Part shown: piece by piece, positions 1 through 8,522 of the stretch | Numbering within the stretch: the first letter of the stretch is position 1 | Layout of the letters: the number at the start of each line of letters is the position of its first letter | NCBI RefSeq assembly: GCF_001984175.1 | Contig: NZ_MTQP01000028.1 | Span: 1-45,869 of the forward strand | Length of the DNA: 45,869 nt | Source of the DNA: Saccharothrix sp. ALI-22-I | GTDB lineage: Bacteria > Actinomycetota > Actinomycetes > Mycobacteriales > Pseudonocardiaceae | Direction of reading: 5' to 3' | Translations under genes and position numbers: made by a program | Notes under the pieces: generated by a model | Told to the model about the DNA's origin: nothing | The model's database searches: none | What the model saw: the letters and a program-made list of their open reading frames with translations, nothing else

Positions 1-800
1 ACCGCCCTACGGTTACCGGCTGGTCGACGCCGGCCCGCACCCGAATCGGGCGTTGGCGCGGCGCGGTGTGCGGCAGCAGCGGCTCGTGCCGAACCCGTCC
101 ACCGCACCCGTGGTGAAGCTGATCTTCTCCTTACGCCTGGCCGGACACAGTGCCGCGGGCATCGCCCGCCACCTCAACGAGCAGACCGTGCCCAGCCCGT
201 CGAGCGCCGACGCGGAACGCGACCGGCGTCGGGGCGATCCGGGTTGGTCGCTGCGCACGGTGGTGGAGATCCTGGGCAATCCCGCTACACCGGCCGCCAG
301 GTGTGGAACCGCACGAGCGCCGACCGCACCACCCGCTCACCGAGCGGGCGCCGGACCAGCGTCCGCAACGAACAGCGCGCTTGGGCGATCTCGACCCGCA
401 TCGCCCACACGCCGCTGGTGTCCGAGCAGGACTTCGTCACCGCCCAGACCATCCAGGCCACCAGACAGAGCGCCCGCCATTCCGACGCCGACGGGAACGT
501 CTACCGGTTGGCGGGCAGGCTCCAGTGTGGGTTGTGCGGGCGGAGGATGGACTCGCACCGCTCTCACAGCCGTGCCGCCTACCGTTGCCGCCATGGCCAC
601 ACCACCGCCCGTACCCGACCGGAAGGCGCGCCGCGCAACCTCTACCTGCGTGAGGATCACCTGCTGGCCCACATCGCCACACACTTGACCGCCGCGGGCA
701 TCGCTGACAACCCCGACCCCGCACAGACCGCGCGACTGATCGACGAACTCGGTCTCGCCTTCCGTTGTGATGCCATCGGCGTCACGCTCCTCGACTGCGG
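1..800 (+). pseudogene. large serine recombinase remnant, 5' truncated and frameshifted
   Basis: This is the middle and C-terminal part of a large serine recombinase (resolvase/invertase superfamily), the kind that integrates phages and mobile islands. Reading frame 2 from the window edge encodes the Recombinase-domain stretch (HPNRALARRGVRQQRLVPNP, then a conserved AGIARHLNEQ segment). At about 285 homology moves to frame 1, where RYTGRQVWNR follows and then a zinc-ribbon core CGLCGRRM about 25 residues before YRCRHG. One missing C in a short C run explains the shift. Recognisable similarity fades near 800, although the frame stays open to a TGA at 1288-1290. The catalytic serine domain lies outside the window, so whether it is intact is unknown. 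Naming the family is knowledge-based; that it is inactive is inferred from the frameshift. Confidence 0.75.
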
Positions 801-1691
801 CACCACCGGGCGAGCGCGCACACCACGCAGACGCCTGGCACCGCAGCCTGTCCATGGCAGGCCCGGGACCGGAGGTCGTGGAAAGGCAGGCGAACAACTC
901 CTGCTGACCTTGAGCTGCGCGACGGCCTCGGAGGCGGATCAGCCCGACGCGCCCGCGGACCAGCTCGATGCACCGGCTCACAGAACTCGTCCCACGCGCC
1001 GGCCTTTCCGGCGACCGATCCGCCCCGCAGCGCCTCAGCGTCGGCACCGGCAGACCGGGTTCCACGTCGCCCTCCGTGCCACCCGTTCGCGGGACGCATC
1101 CCGGGCCGGGCGAGCCGAGTACCCACCGTCGGGCGAACACGGCCGTGACTGCGGTCGAGAGTTCCTGGGACGACGAGCCGGACGCCGCCCACTGCTCCTG
1201 CCCTTACGCCAGCAGACACCCCACGAGCAGCGACCACCAGGTAGGCTGGAAGCGCCGGGAAACACGAAGCCCCGCGAGCCTTCCAGTTGACCTGGAATTA
1301 TCTCGCGGGGCAAATTATGTGTCCGACTCGGATCTGTCCATCTTGAACAGTGATCATGTCGGTTTCAGTGGCGCAGCTTCGTCGGATCGGTTCGGCGGTC
1401 GGTGGGCGTGCGGACCGCTCGGTGGGACTCTTCGTCCTCGGCCGGATCTCGCAGGTGTTCTGGGAAGCACTTGGACGTTCTGCTGGTGTCGATGATTCGT
1501 CGGGCGGCGGACGGGCCGGCTTCAGGGTTGACGCTCGCGGTGGAGCGTCGCCGGGGCGGCCTGCACGCGCTGATCAGGTAGGCCGTCGAGGTGTACCCGC
1601 CGCAGGCGGTTCGTCGGCTGTTCGAGGTCTTTGTAGCGGGGTTGCGGCGGGAAGCCGTTGTCGGACAAGCGTTTGCGTTGGGGTGCAGGAG
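801..1691. other. no confident gene; holds the hairpin at 1269-1311
   Basis: Long open frames occur on both strands, but none has a protein sequence I recognise, a good ribosome binding site, or composition unlike a GC-rich shadow frame. The recombinase frame runs open through here to 1290 with low-complexity Arg/Pro-rich sequence and is probably not functional. From about 1470 to 1690 the plus strand can be read as short protein-like fragments broken by a stop (for example a stretch near 1490 resembling VSMIRRAADG), which may be another decayed gene. I could not assign it. Confidence 0.4.
1269..1311 (+). terminator. strong hairpin after the recombinase frame
   Basis: Perfect 10-bp arms (1269-1278 GCCCCGCGAG and 1302-1311 CTCGCGGGGC) enclose a second perfect 6-bp stem (TTCCAG 1281-1286, CTGGAA 1292-1297) with a 5-nt loop. 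The stop codon of the open recombinase frame (1288-1290) lies in the loop. There is no T tract, which is usual for GC-rich actinobacterial terminators. It could also be the end of a mobile element or a recombination site. Confidence 0.5.
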
Positions 1692-2072
1692 GTGGTCCGT
1701 GTTCGCGACATTGTCTTCGACAGTTGGCATCCGGCGTCGCTGATCCGTTTCTGGGCTGCGGTCCTGGACGGTTACCGCGTGGCGCTGTACGACGAGGCGG
1801 AGTTGCGGCGTCTGAGGGAGAAGGGGGTCGATGATCCTGAGGACGATCCCACGGTGCTGGTGGAGGCCGGTCCCGGCCTGCCGCGTTACTTCTTCGTGCT
1901 GGTGCCCGAGGGCAAGGTGGCGAAGAACCGTGTCCACTTGGACTTGGGCGCCGATGACCCGGCCGCCGAGGTCGCCCGTCTGGTGGGTCTCGGCGCGGTG
2001 GCGGTGCGGGAGTTCGAGGGTTGGGTGCGGATGGCCGACCCGGAGGGCAACGAGTTCTGTGTCCTGCGTTGA
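1692..2072 (+). CDS. VOC (glyoxalase/bleomycin-resistance) family protein
   Basis: A 126-residue protein of the vicinal-oxygen-chelate superfamily. It has the order seen in actinobacterial glyoxalase-like proteins: an N-terminal strand RDIVFDSWHPASLIRFW, an acidic segment VDDPEDDP, the central NRVHLDLGADDP strand and the C-terminal MADPEGNEFCVLR strand. The NRVHLD histidine and the terminal Glu of PEGNEF are the usual metal-ligand positions, but substrate and metal cannot be read from sequence. The GTG at 1692 is chosen because similarity begins right after it; GTG 1683 is an alternative, with a GGAGG-like stretch nearby. The gene stands alone between a recombinase remnant and transposase debris. 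Its intact frame among decayed neighbours suggests it is still used. Confidence 0.8.
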   Translation: MVRVRDIVFDSWHPASLIRFWAAVLDGYRVALYDEAELRRLREKGVDDPEDDPTVLVEAGPGLPRYFFVLVPEGKVAKNRVHLDLGADDPAAEVARLVGLGAVAVREFEGWVRMADPEGNEFCVLR

Positions 2073-2128
2073 CCTGTCGCCCGGATGGTCCTCCCGAGCG
2101 CGTCGTCGATGGGGTGAGGGTGTGTCCG

Positions 2129-2296
2129 TCAGGTCGTCGGCGGCGGTCGGTCGGTGACCTCGCGTCTGACGGTGTCGACGAACCGTTCGGCGTGGCAGTT
2201 CGCTTTCGGGCAGCGTGGCGGGGTCTTCACGACCTGGATGCCGGCGTCGGCGAGGACGGTGTCGAACGAGGTGGTGAACCGACCGGCTCGATCACG
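2129..2296 (-). pseudogene. integrase-core (IS481/IS3-like) transposase fragment
   Basis: The minus strand encodes [19 protein letters not shown] followed by [20 protein letters not shown], the part of a DDE integrase core that carries the second Asp and the catalytic Glu. It closely matches the transposase at 45385-45867, which reads RDRAGQFTASFDAVLADTD at the same place. Similarity stops just after VTDR, where the sequence becomes PPPTT and a stop, so the C-terminal region is missing. The N-terminal part is missing as well and is replaced by a piece of a different transposase (2296-2415). It is a dead fragment, not a functional gene. Confidence 0.8.
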
Positions 2297-2415
2297 GCAG
2301 CGTTCGAGCACCTCGTGCAGCTCGGGCGACCGCCCGGCGGGGACATCGATGCCCTCGTGCAGGTAGCGGTAGCCGGTGGCCTGTGAGAAGCCAGCGCCGA
2401 GGGCCAGGCGGTGGA
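2296..2415 (-). pseudogene. IS5-type transposase N-terminal helix-turn-helix fragment
   Basis: Read on the minus strand, in frame with the integrase fragment downstream, this encodes [20 protein letters not shown] followed by [20 protein letters not shown]. That resembles the N-terminal helix-turn-helix segment (HTH_Tnp type) of DDE transposases of the IS5 group. It joins the IS481-like fragment without a break, so two unrelated transposases have been fused by deletion or recombination near 2296. Assignment is by remembered family sequence, not by a search. Confidence 0.6.
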
Positions 2416-2422
2416 CTTGGTC

Positions 2423-2766
2423 GCTGGCAGCCTGCCGGGCGTGCTGCCCGGCATGATCGAACGCTGCCGGGGCGGGTCGTTACGATCTCCAGCCACTCGG
2501 GGCGCGCCCGCTGGCCGTACGTCAATGCGTACTCGGTGTCCAAGGCAGCGGTGAACAAGCTGACCGGGAACATGGCCATCGAATTGCTGCCGCACGGGAT
2601 CACCGCATTCAGCTACCACCTGGGGGATCGTGGACGTCGGTCTCGGGGCGTCCGCAACCGCGACACCGGACGGCTGATCCGGGGCGAGGCCAACGCGCTC
2701 ACCGGCCGCTACCTGACCCACGAGGACAACCTCGCGGGGCTCGTCGCGGCCACCGGCCATGCCTGA
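2423..2766 (+). pseudogene. short-chain dehydrogenase (SDR) remnant
   Basis: Plus-strand fragments match the second half of a classical [14 protein letters not shown] (the segment before strand beta5) is in one frame, [20 protein letters not shown] and VSKAAVNKLTGN follow in another and carry the catalytic Ser, Tyr and Lys, and the C-terminal GRYLTHEDNLAGLVA closes the fold. At least two frame changes are needed, one near 2470 and one near 2630 where GIVDVGLG is read out of frame. The NAD(P)-binding N-terminal half is absent. The break at the 5' side coincides with the transposase debris, which probably removed it. Confidence 0.7.
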
Positions 2767-2836
2767 CGTACTCGGCACTACTGACACAACGGAAGTGACA
2801 TCCGAGTCCCGCATCACGCTCCGGCGGGGAGACACG

Positions 2837-5800
2837 TCATCCCCCCATCCGGCAAGCCGCCCAGTGCACCTCGCCCATTCCCGGCCGTAACAGCTCCGAC
2901 AGGTGCTTGGCCTCGGAGACGGTTTTCGGCGCACCGAGGATCTTCAGCCCGTGGGGTGGGGACAGTTGGTAATTCGGTACCACCGAGCCCGGCCCGTAGG
3001 TGTACGCGGGCGTGGCGTAGCCCAGCTCCACGGCGTTGCCCAGTCGGTCGGTGATCTCTTGGCGGCGCTGCGAGTAGAAGTGCAGCAACGTGCCCTCCGG
3101 GACGGTGACCTTCTCCGTGCTGCCCGGCGTGATCCCGCCGTGGCCGCTGAGCACCACCTGCTTGTCCGGGCGGCCGTGGGTGATCGGGTCCAGGCCCAGC
3201 GGGTCGGCCCACACCAACGGGTTCGACACGTAGTGGCGGGGGTGCGGGCCGGGGGCCAGGCCGAGCGGGTCGTGGCTGAGATACTGGCCGATCGCCGGGT
3301 CGTAGTAGCGGTGCAGGTTGAAGTGCAGGCCGGTCTCCCGGTCGTGGTACTGGCCGGGGAAGCGCAACGGTGTCGCGTCCTGGTGCGTGTCGACGGGCAG
3401 GCCCCACAGCGTCCACCGGGCGTGCCAGACCAGTTCCCCGCTCGGGGTCACCAGCTCGGTCGGGGTGCCGATCCGGTCGGTGACGACCGTGCAGAACTCC
3501 CGGTCCACCCAGTCCGCCCCCGGCCGTCGTGCGCGTTCGGTCTGGGCGACCACGCGGTAGGTGCCCGGCGCCCAGTCCCACACCGTCGCCGCGGTCTCGT
3601 CGCGCACCTGTTCCACCACTGTGTCGCCGTCCCAGGCGAACCGCACCGACTCCGCGACCGCGCCGGCGGGACCCGTGCGGTGCTTGCCGATCCGACGCCC
3701 GAACGGGTCGTAGGCGTAGCGCCACCGCTGACCGTCCGGTGTGGACACGGCCGCGAGCCTGTTCTCGGCGTCCCAGCGGTAGCGCCAGGTGTCCACGCGC
3801 CCCGCCGAACGCCGCTCGCGCAGTACCACCCGTCCCTCGCGGTCGTGCTCGTAGCGCAATCCGCCAGCTTGCCGCACCAGGGTGCCCACGACCAGGCGTG
3901 GCCCCGTGGTGGCGTCGTGCGCCGCCAAGCCCGGCCGGGCGGCGACCACGGTGCCCGCCGGGTCGTAGCCGTAGCGCTCGGACACGCCGGCGGACCGCCA
4001 GTCCACCGCGGTGACCCGGCCCAACGCGTCCACGCCGTAGTGGCGCGTGCCGGACAGCAGGTCGTGCACCTCGGCAGGGGAGTCGTCGGGGTGGTGGGTG
4101 AAGGTCCTGCGCTGCACCACCTCCCCGCCGCCGACGACGGTCTGCGCGACCAGCCGCCCGCCGGTGTGCCACTGCTGGGCCAGCAGCACCCCCGTGCCGA
4201 TGCGGCGTTCCACCTCCCGCCCCACCGGGTCGTGGGTGAACCGGGTGGTCTCGCCCGCGGCGCGCAGCTCGGCGGGCAGGTCGGACCCGTCGTAGACCCA
4301 CGTGCTCTCGGCGCCCGTGGGCGTCCTGCGGTGGGTGCGGCGGCCCAGGGCGTCGTAACGGGAGACCACGCGGTGGCCGTTGACCGCCTCGGCCACCACT
4401 CGCCCGCACACGTCGTATTCGAGCACCACGTCGGCGTCGGTGTTGCGCGCCCGCACCAGGCGGCCCACCGCGTCGTAGGCGAACTCCACCACACCGTCAG
4501 GCGTCACGCGCCGCGTCATCCGGCCCCGGACGTCCCACTCGATCCGCACGACCTGGCCCTCGGCGTTGACCCGCTCGACGAGCCGCCCGGCGGCGTCGTA
4601 GCGGTAGCGCTGCTCGCGGCCGTCGAAGTCGACCTCCCGCACCAGCCGCCCCGCCGCGTCGTGTTCGTAGCGCCACACCAGGCCGAGCTGGTTGGTGACC
4701 GAGATCAGCCGCAGCTCGGTGTCGTGGCGGTAGGCCAGCCGGCTGCCGTCGGGGGACACCTCGCCGGTGAGCAGGTCGAAGTGCCCGTGGGCGAGCACCG
4801 TCGAGCGACCTGCGACGTCCACCGCCTCCTGCACGACCCCGTCCGCGCTGTGCCGCCAGCTCCGGGTCGTGCGGTCCGGCGCGGTCACCGAGAGCGGCAG
4901 CCCCTCCACCGTCCACGTGTAGCGGGTCGTGCCGCCCGCCGCGTCGACGACCGAATCGGTGCGGCCGAACCGGTCGTAGGCGTAGCGGGTGACCGCGCCC
5001 GCCGGGTCCCGAACCCAGGTCGGCAGCCCGGCGGCGTTGGTCCGCACGGCGGTCACCCCGCCCAGCGGGTCGGTGACCGAGGCGAGCCCGCCCTCCTCGT
5101 CGTAGGCGTAGGCGGTGCGCTCGCCCGCCTGGTCCACGGTGGCGACCAGTCGCCCGTCCGCGTCGTACTCGTTGCGCGACGCCGTCCCGTCGGGGTGGGT
5201 CGTGGCCAGCGGCCGCCAGCGGCCGTCGTAGGTGAACGTGGTGCGCGCGCCGTCGGGGAGCACCACCGCGACGAGTTCGCCGTGGCCGCCGTATTCGCGG
5301 CGCGTGGTGTTGCCCAACGGGTCGGTGGTGGCTACCGGGTTGCCCAGCGCGTCGCGCTCGTAGCGGGTCGTGTTGCCCAACGGGTCCACCTCGGCGACCA
5401 GCCGGTGGGCGGCGTCCAAGTGGTAGGTGCGGGTGTGGCCCAGCGAATCCGTGTAGCGGGAGACCCGGTTCTCCGTGTCGTACTGGAAGGTCCCGCTCAG
5501 GTAGCCGCCCGCGCCGATGGTCCGCACGCAGCGCCCGGAGTCGTCGTAGACGTACTCGTACCACATGCCGGTGCGTGCGACCCACCGCGTGATCCGGCCG
5601 ACGTCGTCGTAGGAGAACCGCATCGGGACACCGGATGAGTTGACCACCTCGACCAGGTCGCCCGCGGCGTCGTAGCGGTACGTCACGATCCGCACTTCGG
5701 GGTTGTCGCCGTGCCCCAGCGCCCACAGGCCGGTGACCCGGCCCTCCTCGGTCTCGACCCGCAGCGCGTAGCCGCCGTGGTGGCGCACGGCCGCGGGCGT

Positions 5801-7273
5801 GCCGTCCGACGTCCGGTCGACGGTCAGCCACCCGCCCCCGTCCCCGGTGACCGAGACCAGCGGCAGCGTGCGCGGATCGCCCTCGACCGGCGCGAACGTG
5901 AACATCTGGCGGCGCAACGGGTCGGTGACCGTCCACGTGCCCGCTGCGGTCCGGGCCAGTGGCCGGCGTGGCCCGCTGCGCGGCAGCACCGGCGTGTCGT
6001 CCAAGGGCAGCGGGTAGGACAGATGCATGCCGTCATCGGTGACGAGCACGGCGCGGTCGCCGCCCAGCCACAGCCGCTGGTCCAGCGCGGAGGCCCAGGA
6101 GCGGCCGAAGCCGCGGCCCACGCGGTGGCTCGACAGGTGCGTGCGCCTCAGCACCAAGGGCAGCAGGCCGGGCAGGTCCACGTCGGTCTGGACGAGCACC
6201 ACCTCACCGGTGGCGATGTCCACCGGGTCGGACACGGTCGGCCGCAGGTGCGCGGGTGTGTCGGTCGGCAGCGTCCCCTGGTAGTCGGCCGGTGGTCTGG
6301 GGACGGGCTGATTGTTCTGCTTGTACCACCAGGCCGGCACGCTGGTCTGGCGCACCGCACCCTCCCGGGCCGTCCCGGGCAGCTCCGGGGGTGGGGCGAC
6401 CCGGTCGCCCGTCGGGGCGGCCCGGGAGGTTGAGGTGACGCCGTCCGCACCGGGAACCGGGTCGACGCGCCGCGCCGACGAGGTCAGCGTGGCCTGCTCG
6501 ACGGTCCTCGCTGCCGGCGTCGACTCGATTCGGCGCAGCCGGGCGGTGGTCTCGGTGAAGATCGCACCCGCCCCGCGCAGCAGCTCGCCCAGCGCTTTGA
6601 GCGCCTGGGCCAGCCGGAAGACCAGATCGGCGATGCGGTTCGCTGTCTTGCGGACCTGGTTGGCCACCTGCGGCACGACCCAGAGCAGCCCGAGCCCCAG
6701 GGTGGACAGGACTTGCAGGGCCCAGCTGACCAGGCGGCTGACGACCTCGGCGATGGTGTCGCGCACCAGGGACCGGACTGCGGCGACGACCTCGCCCGAG
6801 GTCTCGATACCGGCGGCGATGCCCGCCCCGGCCTCCTCGGTCGCGCCGATCAGCTCGGCCACGCCCCGGGCGTGCCGCCGGTAGGTGTCGGCTGCCTCAC
6901 CGCCCCAGCTCACCAGGTCGGCTTCGACGCGCGCGCCGAGTTCGGCCGAGACCTCGCCGAGTTCGACGGCGATGTCACGCCAGGTCTGGGCGTGCGCGCG
7001 GACCGCGTCGGGGTCGCCCGCCAGCGCGTCGAGGGCGTCTTTGAGCGGACCCACGTGCTCCAGCAGCCAGGCCACGCCGGCAGTGAGGATCGAGCCGAAC
7101 GGGTCCAGGACGACACCCAGGGCGTCCAAGCCCGCGCCGCCCGCGCCGAGCACCACCGACGCCCAGTCGCCGCTCTCGATGCTCTCGCGCAGCGCCTGCG
7201 CACCCTCCAGCAGGGCGATCCCGGAGACTGCGGTGGTCGAGCCCTCCTCCCGGGCCACCAGGGGGTTCACCAC
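2837..7273 (-). CDS. RHS/YD-repeat polymorphic effector with C-terminal tip domain
   Basis: A 1478-residue protein. Residues 1 to about 250 are helical and Ala/Glu-rich, resembling the WXG100/ESX-type leaders of actinobacterial effectors. A DUF6531-like start of the shell follows (PVDIATGEVVLVQTDVDLPG near 350). Many YD/RHS repeats run from about 520 to 1230 (for example RYEHDAAGRL and RYRYDAAGRL), and the RHS core signature with YYDPAIGQYLSHDPLGL lies near 1303-1340. The last 115 or so residues form the variable tip: VVLSGHGGITPGS, VTVPEGTLLHFYS and a terminal GEVHWAACRM. From memory this resembles tips annotated as putative adhesin (Stv) domains, not a known nuclease. It overlaps the YbaB-like gene by 7 bp. 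I see no immunity gene: only 70 bp separate its stop from a broken SDR on the other strand. Target and export route are inferred. Confidence 0.85.
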   Translation of the reverse strand: MVNPLVAREEGSTTAVSGIALLEGAQALRESIESGDWASVVLGAGGAGLDALGVVLDPFGSILTAGVAWLLEHVGPLKDALDALAGDPDAVRAHAQTWRDIAVELGEVSAELGARVEADLVSWGGEAADTYRRHARGVAELIGATEEAGAGIAAGIETSGEVVAAVRSLVRDTIAEVVSRLVSWALQVLSTLGLGLLWVVPQVANQVRKTANRIADLVFRLAQALKALGELLRGAGAIFTETTARLRRIESTPAARTVEQATLTSSARRVDPVPGADGVTSTSRAAPTGDRVAPPPELPGTAREGAVRQTSVPAWWYKQNNQPVPRPPADYQGTLPTDTPAHLRPTVSDPVDIATGEVVLVQTDVDLPGLLPLVLRRTHLSSHRVGRGFGRSWASALDQRLWLGGDRAVLVTDDGMHLSYPLPLDDTPVLPRSGPRRPLARTAAGTWTVTDPLRRQMFTFAPVEGDPRTLPLVSVTGDGGGWLTVDRTSDGTPAAVRHHGGYALRVETEEGRVTGLWALGHGDNPEVRIVTYRYDAAGDLVEVVNSSGVPMRFSYDDVGRITRWVARTGMWYEYVYDDSGRCVRTIGAGGYLSGTFQYDTENRVSRYTDSLGHTRTYHLDAAHRLVAEVDPLGNTTRYERDALGNPVATTDPLGNTTRREYGGHGELVAVVLPDGARTTFTYDGRWRPLATTHPDGTASRNEYDADGRLVATVDQAGERTAYAYDEEGGLASVTDPLGGVTAVRTNAAGLPTWVRDPAGAVTRYAYDRFGRTDSVVDAAGGTTRYTWTVEGLPLSVTAPDRTTRSWRHSADGVVQEAVDVAGRSTVLAHGHFDLLTGEVSPDGSRLAYRHDTELRLISVTNQLGLVWRYEHDAAGRLVREVDFDGREQRYRYDAAGRLVERVNAEGQVVRIEWDVRGRMTRRVTPDGVVEFAYDAVGRLVRARNTDADVVLEYDVCGRVVAEAVNGHRVVSRYDALGRRTHRRTPTGAESTWVYDGSDLPAELRAAGETTRFTHDPVGREVERRIGTGVLLAQQWHTGGRLVAQTVVGGGEVVQRRTFTHHPDDSPAEVHDLLSGTRHYGVDALGRVTAVDWRSAGVSERYGYDPAGTVVAARPGLAAHDATTGPRLVVGTLVRQAGGLRYEHDREGRVVLRERRSAGRVDTWRYRWDAENRLAAVSTPDGQRWRYAYDPFGRRIGKHRTGPAGAVAESVRFAWDGDTVVEQVRDETAATVWDWAPGTYRVVAQTERARRPGADWVDREFCTVVTDRIGTPTELVTPSGELVWHARWTLWGLPVDTHQDATPLRFPGQYHDRETGLHFNLHRYYDPAIGQYLSHDPLGLAPGPHPRHYVSNPLVWADPLGLDPITHGRPDKQVVLSGHGGITPGSTEKVTVPEGTLLHFYSQRRQEITDRLGNAVELGYATPAYTYGPGSVVPNYQLSPPHGLKILGAPKTVSEAKHLSELLRPGMGEVHWAACRMGG

Positions 7274-7749
7274 GGAGCGTTCTCCTCGTCGTCCTCACCT
7301 GCGGGGGCCGCACGGCGACCGTCGGCCTCGTCGGTCTCGTCGTCGACCTGCTCGGGGTCGGGGAAGCGGGCGCGCAGGGTGTCCACCAGCAGCGCCGCGG
7401 TGTGTGGGTCCTCGGCGCAGACCTCCTCGGCGGCCACCGCCGCCACCCGGTCGGCCAGCCCGGCCTGCGCCCGTCGCATCGCCGCCAGGATCTGCGCGGC
7501 CAGCTCGTCCGGCGCGATCGCGCGGACCCGTTCGGTCAGCACCAGGTCGGTCACGGCGCCGTCCGCGCCGATCGTGACCCGCACCGCGCCGCCCGCACCC
7601 TCGGCACTGAGCCGGATCTCCTTGGTGCGTTGCCCGAACGCCTCGTAGCGTTCGGCCTTGCGGGCGATGCCCTGCGCCCACTCCCGCATCCGCGCGGCGG
7701 CCTCGTCGGGGTCGCGCATGAGGCCGCCCAGTCCCGGCATCCCGGTCAC
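7267..7749 (-). CDS. YbaB/EbfC-family nucleoid-associated-like protein
   Basis: A 160-residue protein. Residues 20-110 carry the YbaB/EbfC pattern: a coiled N-terminal helix (AARMREWAQGIARKAERYEA), then strands VRVTIGADGAVTDLVL and the helix LAAQILAAMRRAQAGLADRV. The C-terminal 40 residues are acidic and disordered. In actinomycetes such proteins often sit next to EspC/WXG100-like genes and secreted effectors, and a chaperone or adaptor role has been suggested for them; DNA binding is the classical activity. It starts at GTG 7749, overlaps the EspC-like gene by 4 bp and runs into the RHS gene by 7 bp, so the three are almost certainly translated from one transcript. Confidence 0.8.
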   Translation of the reverse strand: MTGMPGLGGLMRDPDEAAARMREWAQGIARKAERYEAFGQRTKEIRLSAEGAGGAVRVTIGADGAVTDLVLTERVRAIAPDELAAQILAAMRRAQAGLADRVAAVAAEEVCAEDPHTAALLVDTLRARFPDPEQVDDETDEADGRRAAPAGEDDEENAPW

Positions 7750-8054
7750 GAGGACACCATCCCGGTCCGGAACGGCACGGCGTTCGCCTCGTCCTGCTCG
7801 TCATAGGTCAGTGCCGTCGCACGCAGGTCGTCCGCCGTCGCCGCCATGCCCTCCACCGAGGCGCGCAGGGTCTCGGCGGCCTCGCGCAAGGTCGTGTTGA
7901 GCAGCGGCGGCAGGAACGAGCAGACGACCCCGTAGGCGGAGTCGCCGAACAGGACGGTGTTCGCGGCGTCGACCGCGGCGGTGAGCCGGTCGGTCAGCCC
8001 GTCCAGGTGGCTCGCGTGCGCGCGCAGCTCGGCCGGTTCCACTTCAAAGGACAA
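7746..8054 (-). CDS. EspC-like ESX (type VII secretion) target protein
   Basis: A 102-residue, mostly helical protein matching EspC-family ESX secretion targets: FEVEPAELRAHASHLDGLTD near the N-terminus, a turn near VLFGDSAYG, and a second long helix ending YDEQDEANA. I choose TTG 8054 because the family normally begins MSFEV-P-L and a GAGGGGAAG ribosome site lies just upstream; ATG 8075 would add seven residues (MAKRGRT). It is the first gene of the EspC-YbaB-RHS operon, which suggests it guides or partners the RHS protein at the type VII machinery; none of the core ESX genes is in the window. An ECF41-like promoter (8243-8269) lies 190 bp upstream. Confidence 0.75.
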   Translation of the reverse strand: MSFEVEPAELRAHASHLDGLTDRLTAAVDAANTVLFGDSAYGVVCSFLPPLLNTTLREAAETLRASVEGMAATADDLRATALTYDEQDEANAVPFRTGMVSS

Positions 8055-8211
8055 GGTTCTTCCCCTCTTCGCCATGCCTGCCCACACCCCGGCCGGAGGA
8101 CGACACCGGGGCACCAGTGGAAACCACTGGGACAAGGCCGGCCACCTTGTCGTGGCCGGCGGCGGCCGCGGCGAACTCCCACGCCGCCGGTTCGAGGACG
8201 TGCTTTCTCAC
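8044..8211 (-). pseudogene. 5' remnant of an alpha/beta-hydrolase esterase gene
   Basis: From GTG 8211 the minus strand reads MRKHVLEPAAWEFAAAAAG, matching the start of the intact esterase at 11703 (MAKHILEPAAQAFADAAAQ). Similarity is lost after about 20 codons, but the frame continues for 55 codons and stops at 8044, overlapping the EspC-like start. Nucleotide similarity extends upstream through a ribosome site and promoter to about 8315, matching 11663-11790. The block is therefore a duplicate of the sigma-factor/esterase junction with the esterase body lost. It may still be translated as a short peptide with no enzymatic role. Confidence 0.65.
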
Positions 8212-8242
8212 GCGACTGCCTCTCTGTCGTGCCACTCGGGAA

Positions 8243-8269
8243 GACAACGCAGCTCTCGGGTTCGTGACA
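8243..8269 (-). promoter_or_regulatory. ECF41-like promoter ahead of the EspC-YbaB-RHS operon
   Basis: On the minus strand: TGTCACG, 16 bp, TGTC. The surrounding 100 bp resemble the promoter of the intact esterase (11736-11763). It faces the EspC-like gene with only the esterase remnant in between and no obvious terminator. Activity is inferred. Confidence 0.55.
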
Positions 8270-8522
8270 GGACGGCACGAAATGCCTTGCCCGGCTCACC
8301 GCCCTGGCGCCATGACCGAGGCCGGCCGGGACCAGCCGCCATGAGGATTTCGTCCACATCGGTGAGCCGACGTTGCCGGTTCCTCACGATCCGTTGCGAC
8401 GGCAGCCCGGTGCGTCGCCGCTATCCGGGATCACGCCCGGCCGGAGAGGGCACGTTCGAGGTCGCGTCACCGGTCGGCGGTTTGTTCCGACCCATGCGCG
8501 CACCTCGCGAACTCGTGTTCGA

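Noticed and set aside
1350..1691. N-terminal extension of the VOC gene to 1350
   Set aside because: The upstream 114 residues are Gly/Arg/Ser-rich and unlike any VOC N-terminus; similarity begins at about 1692.
2903..5638. 911-codon open frame on the plus strand
   Set aside because: It is antisense to the RHS gene, and its Arg/Val/Gly-rich sequence follows from the YD-repeat codons on the other strand. No family features.
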